DNA of 64,000 nt, from positions 1 through 64,000 of the forward strand of contig CAMAMB010000005.1 of the NCBI GenBank assembly GCA_945836755.1, written 5' to 3'. Made by a program: the position numbers and the translations under genes. This stretch comes from an uncultured Bacteroidales bacterium. GTDB lineage: Bacteria; Bacteroidota; Bacteroidia; Bacteroidales; Bacteroidaceae. Below the pieces are notes generated by a model, which made no database searches, was not told where the DNA came from, and saw only the letters and a program-made list of their open reading frames with translations. Of this stretch, positions 18,444 through 26,728 are shown piece by piece; position 1 is the first letter of the stretch; each line of letters opens with the position of its first letter.

Positions 18444-18563
18444 TACGATGCACGCTCGTAGGGCACAGTGGTAACCAGCCGCTGTGCCCTATACCGTAAC
18501 CTCCTCCCGGAGCGTCCCTCTCACCGCCCGCTGCGGCCGCCGCTCCGTTGCCCTGCTCCCTCC

Positions 18564-19304
18564 ATGCAAATTCTCCTTTCCTGTTCCAAGACCATGGCGG
18601 CACAGCCCCTTGCTGCGCCGGTTGAAGCCACCTCGCCCCGTTTCAAGGCTGAGGCCGAGGCGGCTGCGCGACAATTGCAGGCTCTCGACAGCGGCCGGAT
18701 AGCCTCGCTGCTGAAGGTCAAGCCGCCCCAGGCTGCCCGCGTATGGTCTGCCTATCAGGCCTTTACTGCCGCTGAGACTCCCGAGGCACCGGCCCTCGCT
18801 GCCTATACGGGAGTAGCCTTCCGCCACCTCGACCCGGCCACCCTCACCGCCGGCGACTGGCGCTTTGCCCGTCACCACCTCTTCATCACCTCTTTCCTCT
18901 ACGGCCTGCTGCGGCCCACCGACCTCATACGCCCTTACCGCTTAGAGGGCAACGTGCGGCTGCCACAGCCCGATGGTCCTACGCGTTTCGACCACTGGAA
19001 GTCTCTCCTCACCGACTATCTCATCGAGACCGTTAAGGCAGACGACGGTGTACTTTATAATCTGGCGAGTGCCGAGATGAAGCGCCTCTTCTGCTGGAAG
19101 CGTGTGGAGCAGACGCTCACCGTGGTGACGCCCGATTTCAAGGTGGTCAGTGGTGAGCGCGAGCAGTCGGTCACCGTCTATGCCAAGATGTGCCGCGGCC
19201 TGGCCGCCCGCCACCTCATCCGCCGCCGTGCCACGGGGCCCGAGGGACTGGCCGACTTCCTGCCCGATGTACATGAACAGCCTATCGTGATGTCTTTCAG
19301 ATAG
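18564..19304 (+). CDS. yaaA: YaaA family protein (peroxide stress / DUF328)
   Basis: This is a 246-aa protein when started at ATG 18564 (MQILLSCSKTM); the ORF-track extension to 18468 is non-homologous. Family hallmarks are the N-terminal LLSCSKTM, SAYQAFTAAE, FLYGLLRPTDLIRPYRLE and the C-terminal KMCRGLAARHLI. In E. coli YaaA lowers free iron under peroxide stress and binds DNA; the same role here is an inference. It stands alone between the etf operon and a glycosyltransferase gene. Confidence 0.88.
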   Translation: MQILLSCSKTMAAQPLAAPVEATSPRFKAEAEAAARQLQALDSGRIASLLKVKPPQAARVWSAYQAFTAAETPEAPALAAYTGVAFRHLDPATLTAGDWRFARHHLFITSFLYGLLRPTDLIRPYRLEGNVRLPQPDGPTRFDHWKSLLTDYLIETVKADDGVLYNLASAEMKRLFCWKRVEQTLTVVTPDFKVVSGEREQSVTVYAKMCRGLAARHLIRRRATGPEGLADFLPDVHEQPIVMSFR

Positions 19305-19340
19305 TCCATCCCTATTCTCCCATCCTCTTTCTCCCAGCCA

Positions 19341-21065
19341 GTGTATACGCTACGCCCCTCCCGTCATTACACCGAGCCGGTGTTCATCGCCCTGCTCTGT
19401 TTCTGCACCTTCTTCATCTATAACGATGTCTTCCAGCCCGACCAGCGAGAGTCTGTCTGCATGGTGATGGCCCGCGAGATGGTGGCCAACCACGACTGGC
19501 TGCATCCCACGCTCAACGGCGAGCTGTGCCTCTACCGTTCGCCCCTGCCGCCCTGGATCACCTCCTTGGTGCTGCTGAGCGGCCACGACACCCTGTCGAT
19601 GCAGCGGGGCATGGCGGCGCTGGCGGCCACCTTGTTGGTGTTCTACTTCTATGCCTTTGCCCATCGCTTCCTGCGTATGAACGCCTATTTGGCCACCCTC
19701 GTCTTTGCCTCGTCGTATCATGTGGTGCTTGCCGGGCGCACCATCAGCTGGGAGATATTCGGCTATGCCTTCATGATGGCTGCCATCTTCCACCTGCTGC
19801 GTGGGCTGAAGGCACCGCCGCACAAGAAGCGGGTGCTCTACAAGCACTACGGGCTGACGGGCCTCTGGCTCGGCCTTTCGTGGTTGAGCAATGGGTCTGT
19901 GCCCTTCTACTCCCTGCTGCTGCCCTTCCTGCTGGCCTGGTGGGCCGTGATGCCCCGCACCTGGTCCGTGCGCCGCCGGCCGCTGTGCCTCCTCCTGATA
20001 GTGGCGCTCGTTGTGGGCGGATGGTGGTACGCTTACCACTACTGGGCCTGCTCTGCCGTCAATCCTTTCCGCGAGATGGTGGCCGCCACCATCCATGGCC
20101 CGTTCCGTCACCGTCCGTTCATCTATTACTGGAACTTCTTCCTCGAGACAGGCATCTGGTGCGTGTTTCTGCTTACGTCCCTCTTTGCCCCGGCTGTCAG
20201 CGGCATCCGGCAGTGGCGTCAGCGCCGGGCCGCCCGTCCCTGCCAGCCTGCCGGCCTGAATGCCTTTCTCGAAATCTTCGACAAGGCTTACCGCTTGCCT
20301 GTGGTGTGGATGCTGCTCATCCTGCTGCTGCTGTCCCTCATGCCCGACAAGACCCACCGCCATCTCTTCCCCACGCTCATCCCTGCGGCCTATATCATGG
20401 GCTATCAGTTGCAGCACTGGGTCGAGGTGTTCAACCGCAAAGACTCGCGCCACATGCCCGAGCGCATCCTTTACCTCATCAACTCCTGCCTGCTCACCTT
20501 CGTGCCTGCGGCCATACCCTTCGTCGTGGGGTGGCTGCTGTGGCGTCCCCATCACATAGACTGGACCACGATGGCCATGGTGACCTTCGTCTGCTGGGGC
20601 CTTGTGGGCTTCATGGTGTGGAACATACGGCGGTGGCAGGTGCGTCGCGTGGTCTACGCCGTGGCCATCCTCTTCCTCTCGTCGGAGTGTTTCGGCATGT
20701 CGGTGGTCAACGACCTGCTGATGAACACCGCCCGCCGCAGTGTGGCCACGCTCAATGAGCAGCCTGGGCTTGCCGCCCTGCCTTGTTACCATTCGCGCAC
20801 CGACGCCCTGCGCATGGAGCTGGTCTACAACATTGGCCGCCCCATCCGCCCCATCGACACCGGCTCTGCCGACAGTCTCGTGGCCCATGCCCCCTGCCTG
20901 CTCATGCTCTCGCGCCCCATTGACGAGTATATGCCGCCTGCCGAGCTGAAGGCCCTGCGCCTCACTCCCTACGGGCGCTTCGACGACAACCGCCGCCCTA
21001 AGGGCCACAGCCGCTACAACCCCTTCCTCCTCCCCTATATCTATAAGATAGACAGACTACCATAG
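19341..21065 (+). CDS. GT-C (ArnT/PMT-like) integral membrane glycosyltransferase
   Basis: This 574-aa polytopic membrane protein begins at a GTG codon (MYTLRPSRHYTEP). It has about ten to twelve hydrophobic segments across its length. The first outer loop FQPDQRESVCMVMAREMV contains the acidic/Arg pattern of the GT39/GT83 (ArnT-like) active site, followed by LYRSPLPPWITSL. Such enzymes transfer sugars from polyprenyl-phosphate donors to lipids or proteins. The acceptor is unknown. There is no adjacent polysaccharide operon. The soluble C-terminal tail is short. Confidence 0.78.
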   Translation: MYTLRPSRHYTEPVFIALLCFCTFFIYNDVFQPDQRESVCMVMAREMVANHDWLHPTLNGELCLYRSPLPPWITSLVLLSGHDTLSMQRGMAALAATLLVFYFYAFAHRFLRMNAYLATLVFASSYHVVLAGRTISWEIFGYAFMMAAIFHLLRGLKAPPHKKRVLYKHYGLTGLWLGLSWLSNGSVPFYSLLLPFLLAWWAVMPRTWSVRRRPLCLLLIVALVVGGWWYAYHYWACSAVNPFREMVAATIHGPFRHRPFIYYWNFFLETGIWCVFLLTSLFAPAVSGIRQWRQRRAARPCQPAGLNAFLEIFDKAYRLPVVWMLLILLLLSLMPDKTHRHLFPTLIPAAYIMGYQLQHWVEVFNRKDSRHMPERILYLINSCLLTFVPAAIPFVVGWLLWRPHHIDWTTMAMVTFVCWGLVGFMVWNIRRWQVRRVVYAVAILFLSSECFGMSVVNDLLMNTARRSVATLNEQPGLAALPCYHSRTDALRMELVYNIGRPIRPIDTGSADSLVAHAPCLLMLSRPIDEYMPPAELKALRLTPYGRFDDNRRPKGHSRYNPFLLPYIYKIDRLP

Positions 21066-21116
21066 ACCGCCGCGTCGCGCAGCCTATACATAGCGGCCAC
21101 TGAGCCTACACACAGA

Positions 21117-21162
21117 GCCGGGGCAAGCACGTTTCACAAAGTGTGAGGGTGCTTGCCCCGGC
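21117..21162. terminator. strong hairpin between glycosyltransferase and tRNA-Pro
   Basis: A perfect 14-bp stem (GCCGGGGCAAGCAC at 21117-21130, GTGCTTGCCCCGGC at 21149-21162) lies between the end of a plus-strand gene and the 3' end of a minus-strand tRNA, so it can serve both. No long T-tract follows on either strand. Confidence 0.75.
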
Positions 21163-21167
21163 CTGTG

Positions 21168-21240
21168 TCGGAAAGAGGCGACTCGAACGCCCGACCCCTA
21201 CGTCCCGAACGTAGTGCGCTACCAACTGCGCTACTTTCCG
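21168..21240 (-). tRNA. tRNA-Pro (anticodon CGG)
   Basis: Read on the minus strand, a 73-nt cloverleaf forms: acceptor CGGAAAG/CTTTCCG with discriminator A, D-arm GCGCAGTTGGTAGCGC, anticodon stem CTACG/CGTAG around loop TTCGGGA (anticodon CGG), and T-arm GGGCGTTCGAGTCGCC. The C1-G72 pair is typical of bacterial tRNA-Pro. CCA is not encoded. Confidence 0.95.
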
Positions 21241-21344
21241 ATCTTTTGTGCCGCAAAGGTAGGGGCTTCTTTCCTAACGACCAAATTATTGGACTTAAAA
21301 CTGCCTGCTTCTCCGCCTCACCGCCTGAGAGCGCGGCCCTTTGA

Positions 21345-21600
21345 GACGGTCATGGAGGGCTGCAATGGCATGTCTGCAGCCCTGTTTGCCGTGGCTGGAA
21401 GCATTCTGCCCAAGTGGTTTCGGCCGACGCCATATCTGTTTTCGGCCGGAACCACATCTGTTTTCGGCCGAAACCACTTACTGCCAATGCTTCCCGTCAC
21501 GTCCCGGAGGTTATCAGACATGGGCCCGGGGCTTTTGAGCATGGCGCCAATGCTTCCCATCATGGCCCGGAGGCTTTCAGCCGCAGGTGGCCTCCTCCTC
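21345..21600. repeat. intergenic repeat cluster: 16-bp inverted repeat plus 35-bp direct repeats
   Basis: A perfect 16-bp inverted repeat (AAGTGGTTTCGGCCGA at 21412-21427; complement at 21464-21479) encloses copies of TGTTTTCGGCCG. Two 35-bp direct repeats (21483-21517 and 21546-21580, 30 of 35 identical) start 63 bp apart, three times 21. The ORFs reported across this stretch are translated repeats. No gene is seen between the tRNA and 21787. Confidence 0.75.
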
Positions 21601-21786
21601 ATTGCGCTCAGAGGCACCGGCACGGCCGGCCGCCCCTTCTGCCATAAAAATGCAAGGCGTCGGTGTTGGGTTATGTGGCTATTTTCGTGTACATTTGCGG
21701 CGTCAAGCCATCCGCGCATTCCATGCGCCGGCAGCCCGACAGTCTTAGTCCCCGCTTTCCTATCATCCACCCCCAATCCTCCGCCT

Positions 21787-22056
21787 GTGGACCTCCTGAC
21801 CGACTTTACCGACGAGCTCGAAGCCTATGTGGGCGAAGCCCTGCGAGCAGCCCCCGACGGCCCCGACTATGTGCGAGGCGCCGTGCGCATAGTCGACGCC
21901 CGCAACCGCCTCTTTGCGACCGACCCGAGGCAGCAGACCGATGAAGAGGAAAGCATCTACGCCCTCAGCGACCTCTGCCACCTCGACCCCGATACCCTCG
22001 AGTACAGGCCCGACCGCCGGCGCATTGCCCGTCTGGGCCGCCAGCTCCTGGCCTAA
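21787..22056 (+). CDS. small hypothetical protein
   Basis: Only the last 89 codons of the 280-aa track ORF look protein-like, from a GTG at 21787 (VDLLTDFTDELEAYVGEALR). The product is acidic and helical, with an internal region RGAVRIVDARNRLFATDPRQQ that looks conserved rather than random. No signal peptide or membrane helix is seen. It lies 63 bp before a thioesterase gene on the same strand. Function not recognised. The upstream part of the track ORF crosses repeat DNA and is rejected. Confidence 0.6.
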   Translation: MDLLTDFTDELEAYVGEALRAAPDGPDYVRGAVRIVDARNRLFATDPRQQTDEEESIYALSDLCHLDPDTLEYRPDRRRIARLGRQLLA

Positions 22057-22119
22057 TACGCCGGCCGACGCGCTGAGGCCGAGTTCACCGATGTCTCACA
22101 CTTATCCCCTCCCACTGCC

Positions 22120-22536
22120 GTGTCAGAAGTTTTTCACCATCGTATGCCCGTGCAGATACGCTTTAACGACGTAGACCACTTCGGCCATGTCAACAACAAC
22201 GCCTACTTTGCCTATTACGACCTCGGCAAGCAGGACTACCTGTTGAATGTGCTCCATGTGGACTATCGTACTGCCGAAGTGGCCCCCGTGATAGCCAACA
22301 TCAACGCCGACTTCATTGCGCCCATCTTTTACGGCGACGAGATAGTCGTGGAGACGCGTGTCTCCCACATAGGCAACAAGAGTTTCACCCTCGAGCAGAG
22401 GGCCGTCAACACGAAGACCGACCAGGTGGTCTGCACCTGCACCACCGTCATGGTCTGCTTCAACCTGCGCACGCAGCAGTCGGTCGACCTGCCCCTGGAC
22501 TACCGCGCCGCCATCGAGCGTTACGAGACAGCCTGA
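22120..22536 (+). CDS. acyl-CoA thioesterase, 4HBT hot-dog family
   Basis: This 138-aa single hot-dog domain protein has the active-site motif RFNDVDHFGHVNNNAYFAYYD, matching the YbgC/4-hydroxybenzoyl-CoA thioesterase pattern (Asp followed by GHVNN). It hydrolyses an acyl-CoA or acyl-ACP thioester; the substrate is unknown. GTG start at 22120; ATG at 22144 (MPVQIRF) is an equally reasonable start. It is followed 60 bp later by aroB. Confidence 0.88.
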   Translation: MSEVFHHRMPVQIRFNDVDHFGHVNNNAYFAYYDLGKQDYLLNVLHVDYRTAEVAPVIANINADFIAPIFYGDEIVVETRVSHIGNKSFTLEQRAVNTKTDQVVCTCTTVMVCFNLRTQQSVDLPLDYRAAIERYETA

Positions 22537-22596
22537 GCCCCGGCGCAGCCCCCTCACCCACACTCCCGCATTGACAGACTTAACCCCCTACGCCCC

Positions 22597-23640
22597 GTGC
22601 AAGATATACGTTACACCCACTCCGTGGCCGCAGAGTTAGACCATCTGCTCCCCTCTCTGTCGGCCGACCGCTTGTTTGTGCTCACCGACAGCACCACTGA
22701 GGTGGTCTGCACCCCCCTCATCGCCTCCTCCCGGCTGCTGGCCGACGCCCCCCACATTACGATAGGGGCGGGCGACACCTATAAGCACCTTGACAGCCTT
22801 GCACATGTGTGGAAGAGCCTTGGCGAGGGAGGGGCCACACGCCACTCCGCCCTCGTCTGTCTCGGCGGTGGCATGGTGACCGACCTCGGCGGCTTCGCAG
22901 CGGCCACCTTCAAGCGCGGCATCCGCTTTGTCCACGTGCCCACCACGCTGCTCAGCATGGTCGACGCGGCCGTGGGCGGAAAGACCGGCATCAACTTCAA
23001 CGGTCTGAAGAACGAGGTGGGCGCCTTCTGCAACGCCGCCGCCGTCGTGGTGTGCACCGACTTCCTGCGCAGCCTCGACGCCGGCAATCTCTGCTCCGGC
23101 TACGCTGAGATGCTCAAGCACGCCCTGCTCGAGAACAGTAGCATGCTGGCCGACCACCTGCGCTTCGACCCCTTCGAGCCCGACTACGTCGAGCTGCAGC
23201 GCTTGGTGAGGCTGAGCATACAGACCAAGCAGCGCATCGTCGAGGCCGACCCTCGCGAGCAAGGCATACGCAAGGCCCTCAACTTAGGCCACACCGTGGG
23301 CCACGCCTTTGAGAGCCTCGCCTTAGAGCGCAAGCCCGTGCTCCATGGCTACGCCGTGGCGTGGGGCATGGCCTGCGAGCTGTATCTCAGTGCCCTCACC
23401 CAAGGATTCGATACGACCACCCTCCACAGCGTGGTACACTTCATACGTGCCCACTACGGCCGCCCCGACTTCAGTTGCGACGACTACGAGCGCCTCTACG
23501 ACCTCATGCGCCACGACAAGAAGAACGTGGGCAGCACCATCTGCTTCACCCTGCTGGGCGGCGTGGGCGACGTGCGCTTAGACTGCCACGTGACCCGTGA
23601 GCAGGTGTTCGACAGCTTCGACTTCCTGCGTGAGGCTTGA
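22597..23640 (+). CDS. aroB: 3-dehydroquinate synthase
   Basis: This 347-aa enzyme performs the second shikimate step, converting DAHP to 3-dehydroquinate using NAD+ and a metal ion. NAD-binding and active-site motifs are LGGGMVTDLGGFAAATFKRGI, HVPTTLLSMVDAAVGGKTGIN and SGYAEMLKHALL. The metal ligands are in NLGHTVGHAFE and VLHGYAVAWGM. It begins at GTG 22597. It is short at the N-terminus compared with E. coli AroB, which is normal for Bacteroidetes. No other aro genes are next to it. Confidence 0.95.
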   Translation: MQDIRYTHSVAAELDHLLPSLSADRLFVLTDSTTEVVCTPLIASSRLLADAPHITIGAGDTYKHLDSLAHVWKSLGEGGATRHSALVCLGGGMVTDLGGFAAATFKRGIRFVHVPTTLLSMVDAAVGGKTGINFNGLKNEVGAFCNAAAVVVCTDFLRSLDAGNLCSGYAEMLKHALLENSSMLADHLRFDPFEPDYVELQRLVRLSIQTKQRIVEADPREQGIRKALNLGHTVGHAFESLALERKPVLHGYAVAWGMACELYLSALTQGFDTTTLHSVVHFIRAHYGRPDFSCDDYERLYDLMRHDKKNVGSTICFTLLGGVGDVRLDCHVTREQVFDSFDFLREA

Positions 23641-23720
23641 CCGCCGCCTTCCCTTCATTCCGCCGCCGCAAAGCCGGTAGCGCAAAGCCGTTTTCTACTC
23701 CATCCCATCCCTCTCCCCCT

Positions 23721-24941
23721 ATGCGCCAACGCCTTCTCCCCTATGTGAGCCAGATGGTCTCTCTGCTCCTCGTCTTCCTGATGCTGTCGGCCGCTGCTGT
23801 GTGGACAGGCAGCCTCTTCGGCCGCGCCATCGGCCCGTCGGCCTCCCTCGCAGGAGAAGAAGACCTTGCGCTGCGGCCCGACAGCCTCCTGCTCCGGCAG
23901 CTCGGGCTCTCGGCGGCGCACGTCAGCCTGACACCTGCCGACAGTGCGGCGTGGACGGTGACGGCTACCGACGGCGGCAAAGAGCTGGGCCACATTGTCT
24001 ACTCGCAGCGGTACGCCCCCGAGACAGAGGGCTTCGCCGGCCCCACACCGCTGTACATCTACATCGACGCAGCCGGCACTGTGGCCGCCGCAGCACCCGG
24101 CCCCAATGCCGAGACTGCCGACTTCTTTGCCGAAGCCTATGGCGGCATAGCCCCGGCCTACGTGGGCCTGCCCTTAGCCGAGGCGGCCGGCCGACGCCCC
24201 GACGCCGTGACGGGAGCCACCTACTCGTCGCATAGCCTTATCGAGAACTTCTACACCACCCTCAGCGCCCGCGCCAATGCCGAGGCAGCGAAGGCGTCGC
24301 GCCGGCCCTTCCTGGGGTGGCCTCGGACGGTGGCCGTGATAGGCGTGCTGCTGCTTGGCGTCATCGTCTCGTGGCGCTTTCGCAGGGTGGGCTGGATAGC
24401 CGTCGTGGTGCGGCTGCTTAATGTGGGCGTCTTAGGCTTCTGGTGCGGCCAGTTTCTCTCGCTCACCATGCTGCGCGACTGGGTGGCGCGCGGCTTCGAC
24501 CCCGTGGCAAGCCTCGGGGCGGTGGTCATGCTGATGGTGGCCGTGCTGATGCCCCTGTGCCACCGGCCTCACCACTACTGCTCGTGGACGTGCCCGTTAG
24601 GCAGCGCCCAGTGGCTGCTCGGGCGTCTGCCGCTGCCCAAGGTGCACTGCTCCGAGAGGGTGGCCCGTTTCTTCTCCCGCCTCCGCCTCGCCCTCTTCTC
24701 CCTGCTCATGCTCCTGCTGTGGGCCGGCGTGGGAGCGGAGTGGTTAGACTATGAACCCTTCAGCGCCTTCCTCGTCACCTCCGCCGCACCCGCTGTGCTG
24801 GTGCTGGCAGGCAGCATCCTCGTGGCCTCGTGTTTCGTTCCCCAACTATGGTGCAGGGCCCTGTGCCCCGTAGGTCAGCTGCTCGAACTGGCCGAGCATC
24901 GCAGCCCCTCGCTAAGGCGAGACTCCAAACTCCCGGGCTGA
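23721..24941 (+). CDS. NosR/NapH-like membrane FMN-binding 4Fe-4S protein
   Basis: This is a 406-aa protein from ATG 23721 (MRQRLLPYVSQMV). It has an N-terminal membrane anchor, then a periplasmic FMN-binding domain (~40-180) with the flavinylation motif DAVTGATYSSHS. Several membrane helices follow, with two cytoplasmic CxxxCP motifs (HHYCSWTCPLG and WCRALCPVG) of the NapH/NosR polyferredoxin type. It probably carries electrons across the membrane to an unidentified periplasmic reductase. The next gene is a nitroreductase-fold protein with an N-terminal membrane anchor, a possible electron acceptor. Confidence 0.85.
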   Translation: MRQRLLPYVSQMVSLLLVFLMLSAAAVWTGSLFGRAIGPSASLAGEEDLALRPDSLLLRQLGLSAAHVSLTPADSAAWTVTATDGGKELGHIVYSQRYAPETEGFAGPTPLYIYIDAAGTVAAAAPGPNAETADFFAEAYGGIAPAYVGLPLAEAAGRRPDAVTGATYSSHSLIENFYTTLSARANAEAAKASRRPFLGWPRTVAVIGVLLLGVIVSWRFRRVGWIAVVVRLLNVGVLGFWCGQFLSLTMLRDWVARGFDPVASLGAVVMLMVAVLMPLCHRPHHYCSWTCPLGSAQWLLGRLPLPKVHCSERVARFFSRLRLALFSLLMLLLWAGVGAEWLDYEPFSAFLVTSAAPAVLVLAGSILVASCFVPQLWCRALCPVGQLLELAEHRSPSLRRDSKLPG

Positions 24942-25032
24942 AGCGTCCGCCCCCATGATCTGGCCCGGGCAGCCGCATGGCGAACCACTCCCGTCGCATC
25001 TCCTTCTCCCTACCATTATACTTCACGCCCCT

Positions 25033-25662
25033 ATGAATAAGTTCAAAGTCGTCTCCCTCCTGCTGGCAGTCTCGCTGCTCGCCGCCCTTGTGCGCTTGGT
25101 ATGGGTGAGCCGCGACACCGCTGCCGAGCCTGCAGCCGATAAGGCAGAAACCGTCTATCAAAACCTGCTCTCGCGAAAGAGCGTGCGCTCCTACACCGAC
25201 CGTCCGGTGAGCCGTGAGACCTTAGACAGTCTGGTGCGGGTGGCCATGGCAGCCCCCACCGGCCGCGATATGCGCCCGTGGAGCTTCGTCGTGGTCAGTT
25301 CACGCAGCGTGCTCGACTCGCTCGCCGCCGCCATGCCTCGCAACAAGATGCTCGGTGAGGCGCAGGCAGCCATCGTGGTCTGCGGCAACCTCTCCGTGAC
25401 CGACGACCAAGGGAAACCCTCGCAGAACTGGACGCTCGACTGCGCGGCGGCCACCGAAAACCTCCTGCTCATGGCCGAAGCCATGGGACTCGGCGCCGTA
25501 TGGACCGCCGTCTATCCCTACGACGACCGCCTCGAACCCGTGTGCCGGGTGCTCGAACTGCCCGACCACCTCGTGCCCCTCAGCCTCGTGCCCATAGGTT
25601 ACCCCAAGGGCGACCCGAAACCCAAGGATAAGTACGACCCCGACCGCATCATATATTACTAA
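25033..25662 (+). CDS. membrane-anchored nitroreductase family protein
   Basis: This is a 209-aa protein from ATG 25033 (MNKFKVVSLLLAVSLLAALV), whose hydrophobic N-terminus is a signal anchor. The nitroreductase fold follows: SRKSVRSYTDRPVS, AAPTGRDMRPWSFVVVSS and GLGAVWTAVYPY. It is an FMN flavoprotein reducing nitro or quinone-like substrates. The periplasmic location is unusual for the family. It fits the FMN/4Fe-4S membrane protein encoded 91 bp upstream, which could feed it electrons. Substrate unknown. Confidence 0.85.
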   Translation: MNKFKVVSLLLAVSLLAALVRLVWVSRDTAAEPAADKAETVYQNLLSRKSVRSYTDRPVSRETLDSLVRVAMAAPTGRDMRPWSFVVVSSRSVLDSLAAAMPRNKMLGEAQAAIVVCGNLSVTDDQGKPSQNWTLDCAAATENLLLMAEAMGLGAVWTAVYPYDDRLEPVCRVLELPDHLVPLSLVPIGYPKGDPKPKDKYDPDRIIYY

Positions 25663-25706
25663 ACGCATAGACCCTTCGCCCCCGGCGTCAACACTTTCTC
25701 CATACT

Positions 25707-26600
25707 ATGATACACAACAAACGCGTGGCCATAGGCATTGTGGCCGGTCTCGTAGCCGCCGTGTGCTACGGCTTCATCCCATTCTTTACCCTTCCCATGA
25801 AGGTGGACAGCAGCGCCGACTACATGTCAGACGCCGCCATCCTGTTCTACCGTTTCGGGCTGGCAGCCCTGCTCGTCGGACTTGTCATGCTGGTGCGCCG
25901 CGTCAGCTTCAAGATTACCCGCGGCGAGTTGGTGACGCTCACCTATCTGGCCTTCATCAGCGACGGCTCGGCCCTCTTCCTCATAGACGGCTACAACTAC
26001 ATGTCGTCGGGCGTGGCCACCACTCTCCACTTCATGTACCCCGTAGTGACCGCCATCATCATGATGGTGTTCTACGACGAGGCCCGACGGCTGAGCACCA
26101 TCAGCGCCATCGTCATGGCCGTGGTGGGTGTGGGCATCATTTCGTGGGACCCGACGGGGCATACTACCCTGCGCGGAGTGGTCATCGTGCTGATCAGCGC
26201 CCTGTGCTATGCCCTCTACCTTATACGCGTCAACCGCTCGAGGGCGGCCACCATGAACAGCTTTACGCTCGTGTTCTACGTCATGCTCATCGGCGCCTTC
26301 ATCTTTGCCGGCGAGGCCATCCGGCAAAACAACTTCCAGATCGTGACAACGGCGGAGCAGGTGTTTGACCTCACCTCGCTGGCCATCATCTGTACCGTCG
26401 TAACCAATCTGGCGCTCGTGGTCAGCGTGAAACGCATTGGCAGCACCATGACAGCCGTCATCGGGGCCCTCGAACCCTTGACAGCCGTCGTACTGGGCTG
26501 TATCGTCTTTCGCGAAGCCTTTACCTGGCAGATTGCCACGGGCATCCTGCTCATTCTGCCGGCCGTGGTCATCATCATCCTGACCCGCCGGCGCAACTGA
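25707..26600 (+). CDS. EamA/DMT-superfamily transporter
   Basis: This 297-aa inner-membrane protein has ten predicted helices in two EamA repeats. The first begins GIVAGLVAAVCYGFIPFF and the second begins near RGVVIVLISALCYALYLIRV. The sequence ALEPLTAVVLGCIVFREAF is the typical end of the second repeat. It exports small metabolites such as amino acids; the substrate cannot be assigned. It follows the nitroreductase gene by 44 bp and ends at a strong bidirectional terminator. Confidence 0.88.
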   Translation: MIHNKRVAIGIVAGLVAAVCYGFIPFFTLPMKVDSSADYMSDAAILFYRFGLAALLVGLVMLVRRVSFKITRGELVTLTYLAFISDGSALFLIDGYNYMSSGVATTLHFMYPVVTAIIMMVFYDEARRLSTISAIVMAVVGVGIISWDPTGHTTLRGVVIVLISALCYALYLIRVNRSRAATMNSFTLVFYVMLIGAFIFAGEAIRQNNFQIVTTAEQVFDLTSLAIICTVVTNLALVVSVKRIGSTMTAVIGALEPLTAVVLGCIVFREAFTWQIATGILLILPAVVIIILTRRRN

Positions 26601-26655
26601 AGCCACGCCCCCATCGCTGCGAACGGCCGCCCCGCCACACATATATATATATAGA

Positions 26656-26701
26656 CAGCGCGCCGCGCATCTCCCGTCCGGGAAAGATGCGCGGCGCGCT
26701 G
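26656..26701. terminator. 17-bp-stem bidirectional terminator
   Basis: CAGCGCGCCGCGCATCT (26656-26672) pairs perfectly with 26685-26701 around a 12-nt loop. It lies between the convergent EamA and ferredoxin genes. An alternating AT tract (about 26639-26653) precedes it and would act as a U-rich tail only partly on the minus strand. Confidence 0.85.
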
Positions 26702-26728
26702 TGTGAAAAGCGGTGGAGGGGAACGGCC

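Noticed and set aside
19350-21008. 552-aa minus-strand ORF
   Set aside because: Antisense to the GT-C membrane glycosyltransferase; low-complexity His/Gly/Glu composition.
21214-21786. N-terminal 190 codons of the 280-aa ORF
   Set aside because: They cross the end of the tRNA and several DNA repeats; only the last 89 codons look like protein.
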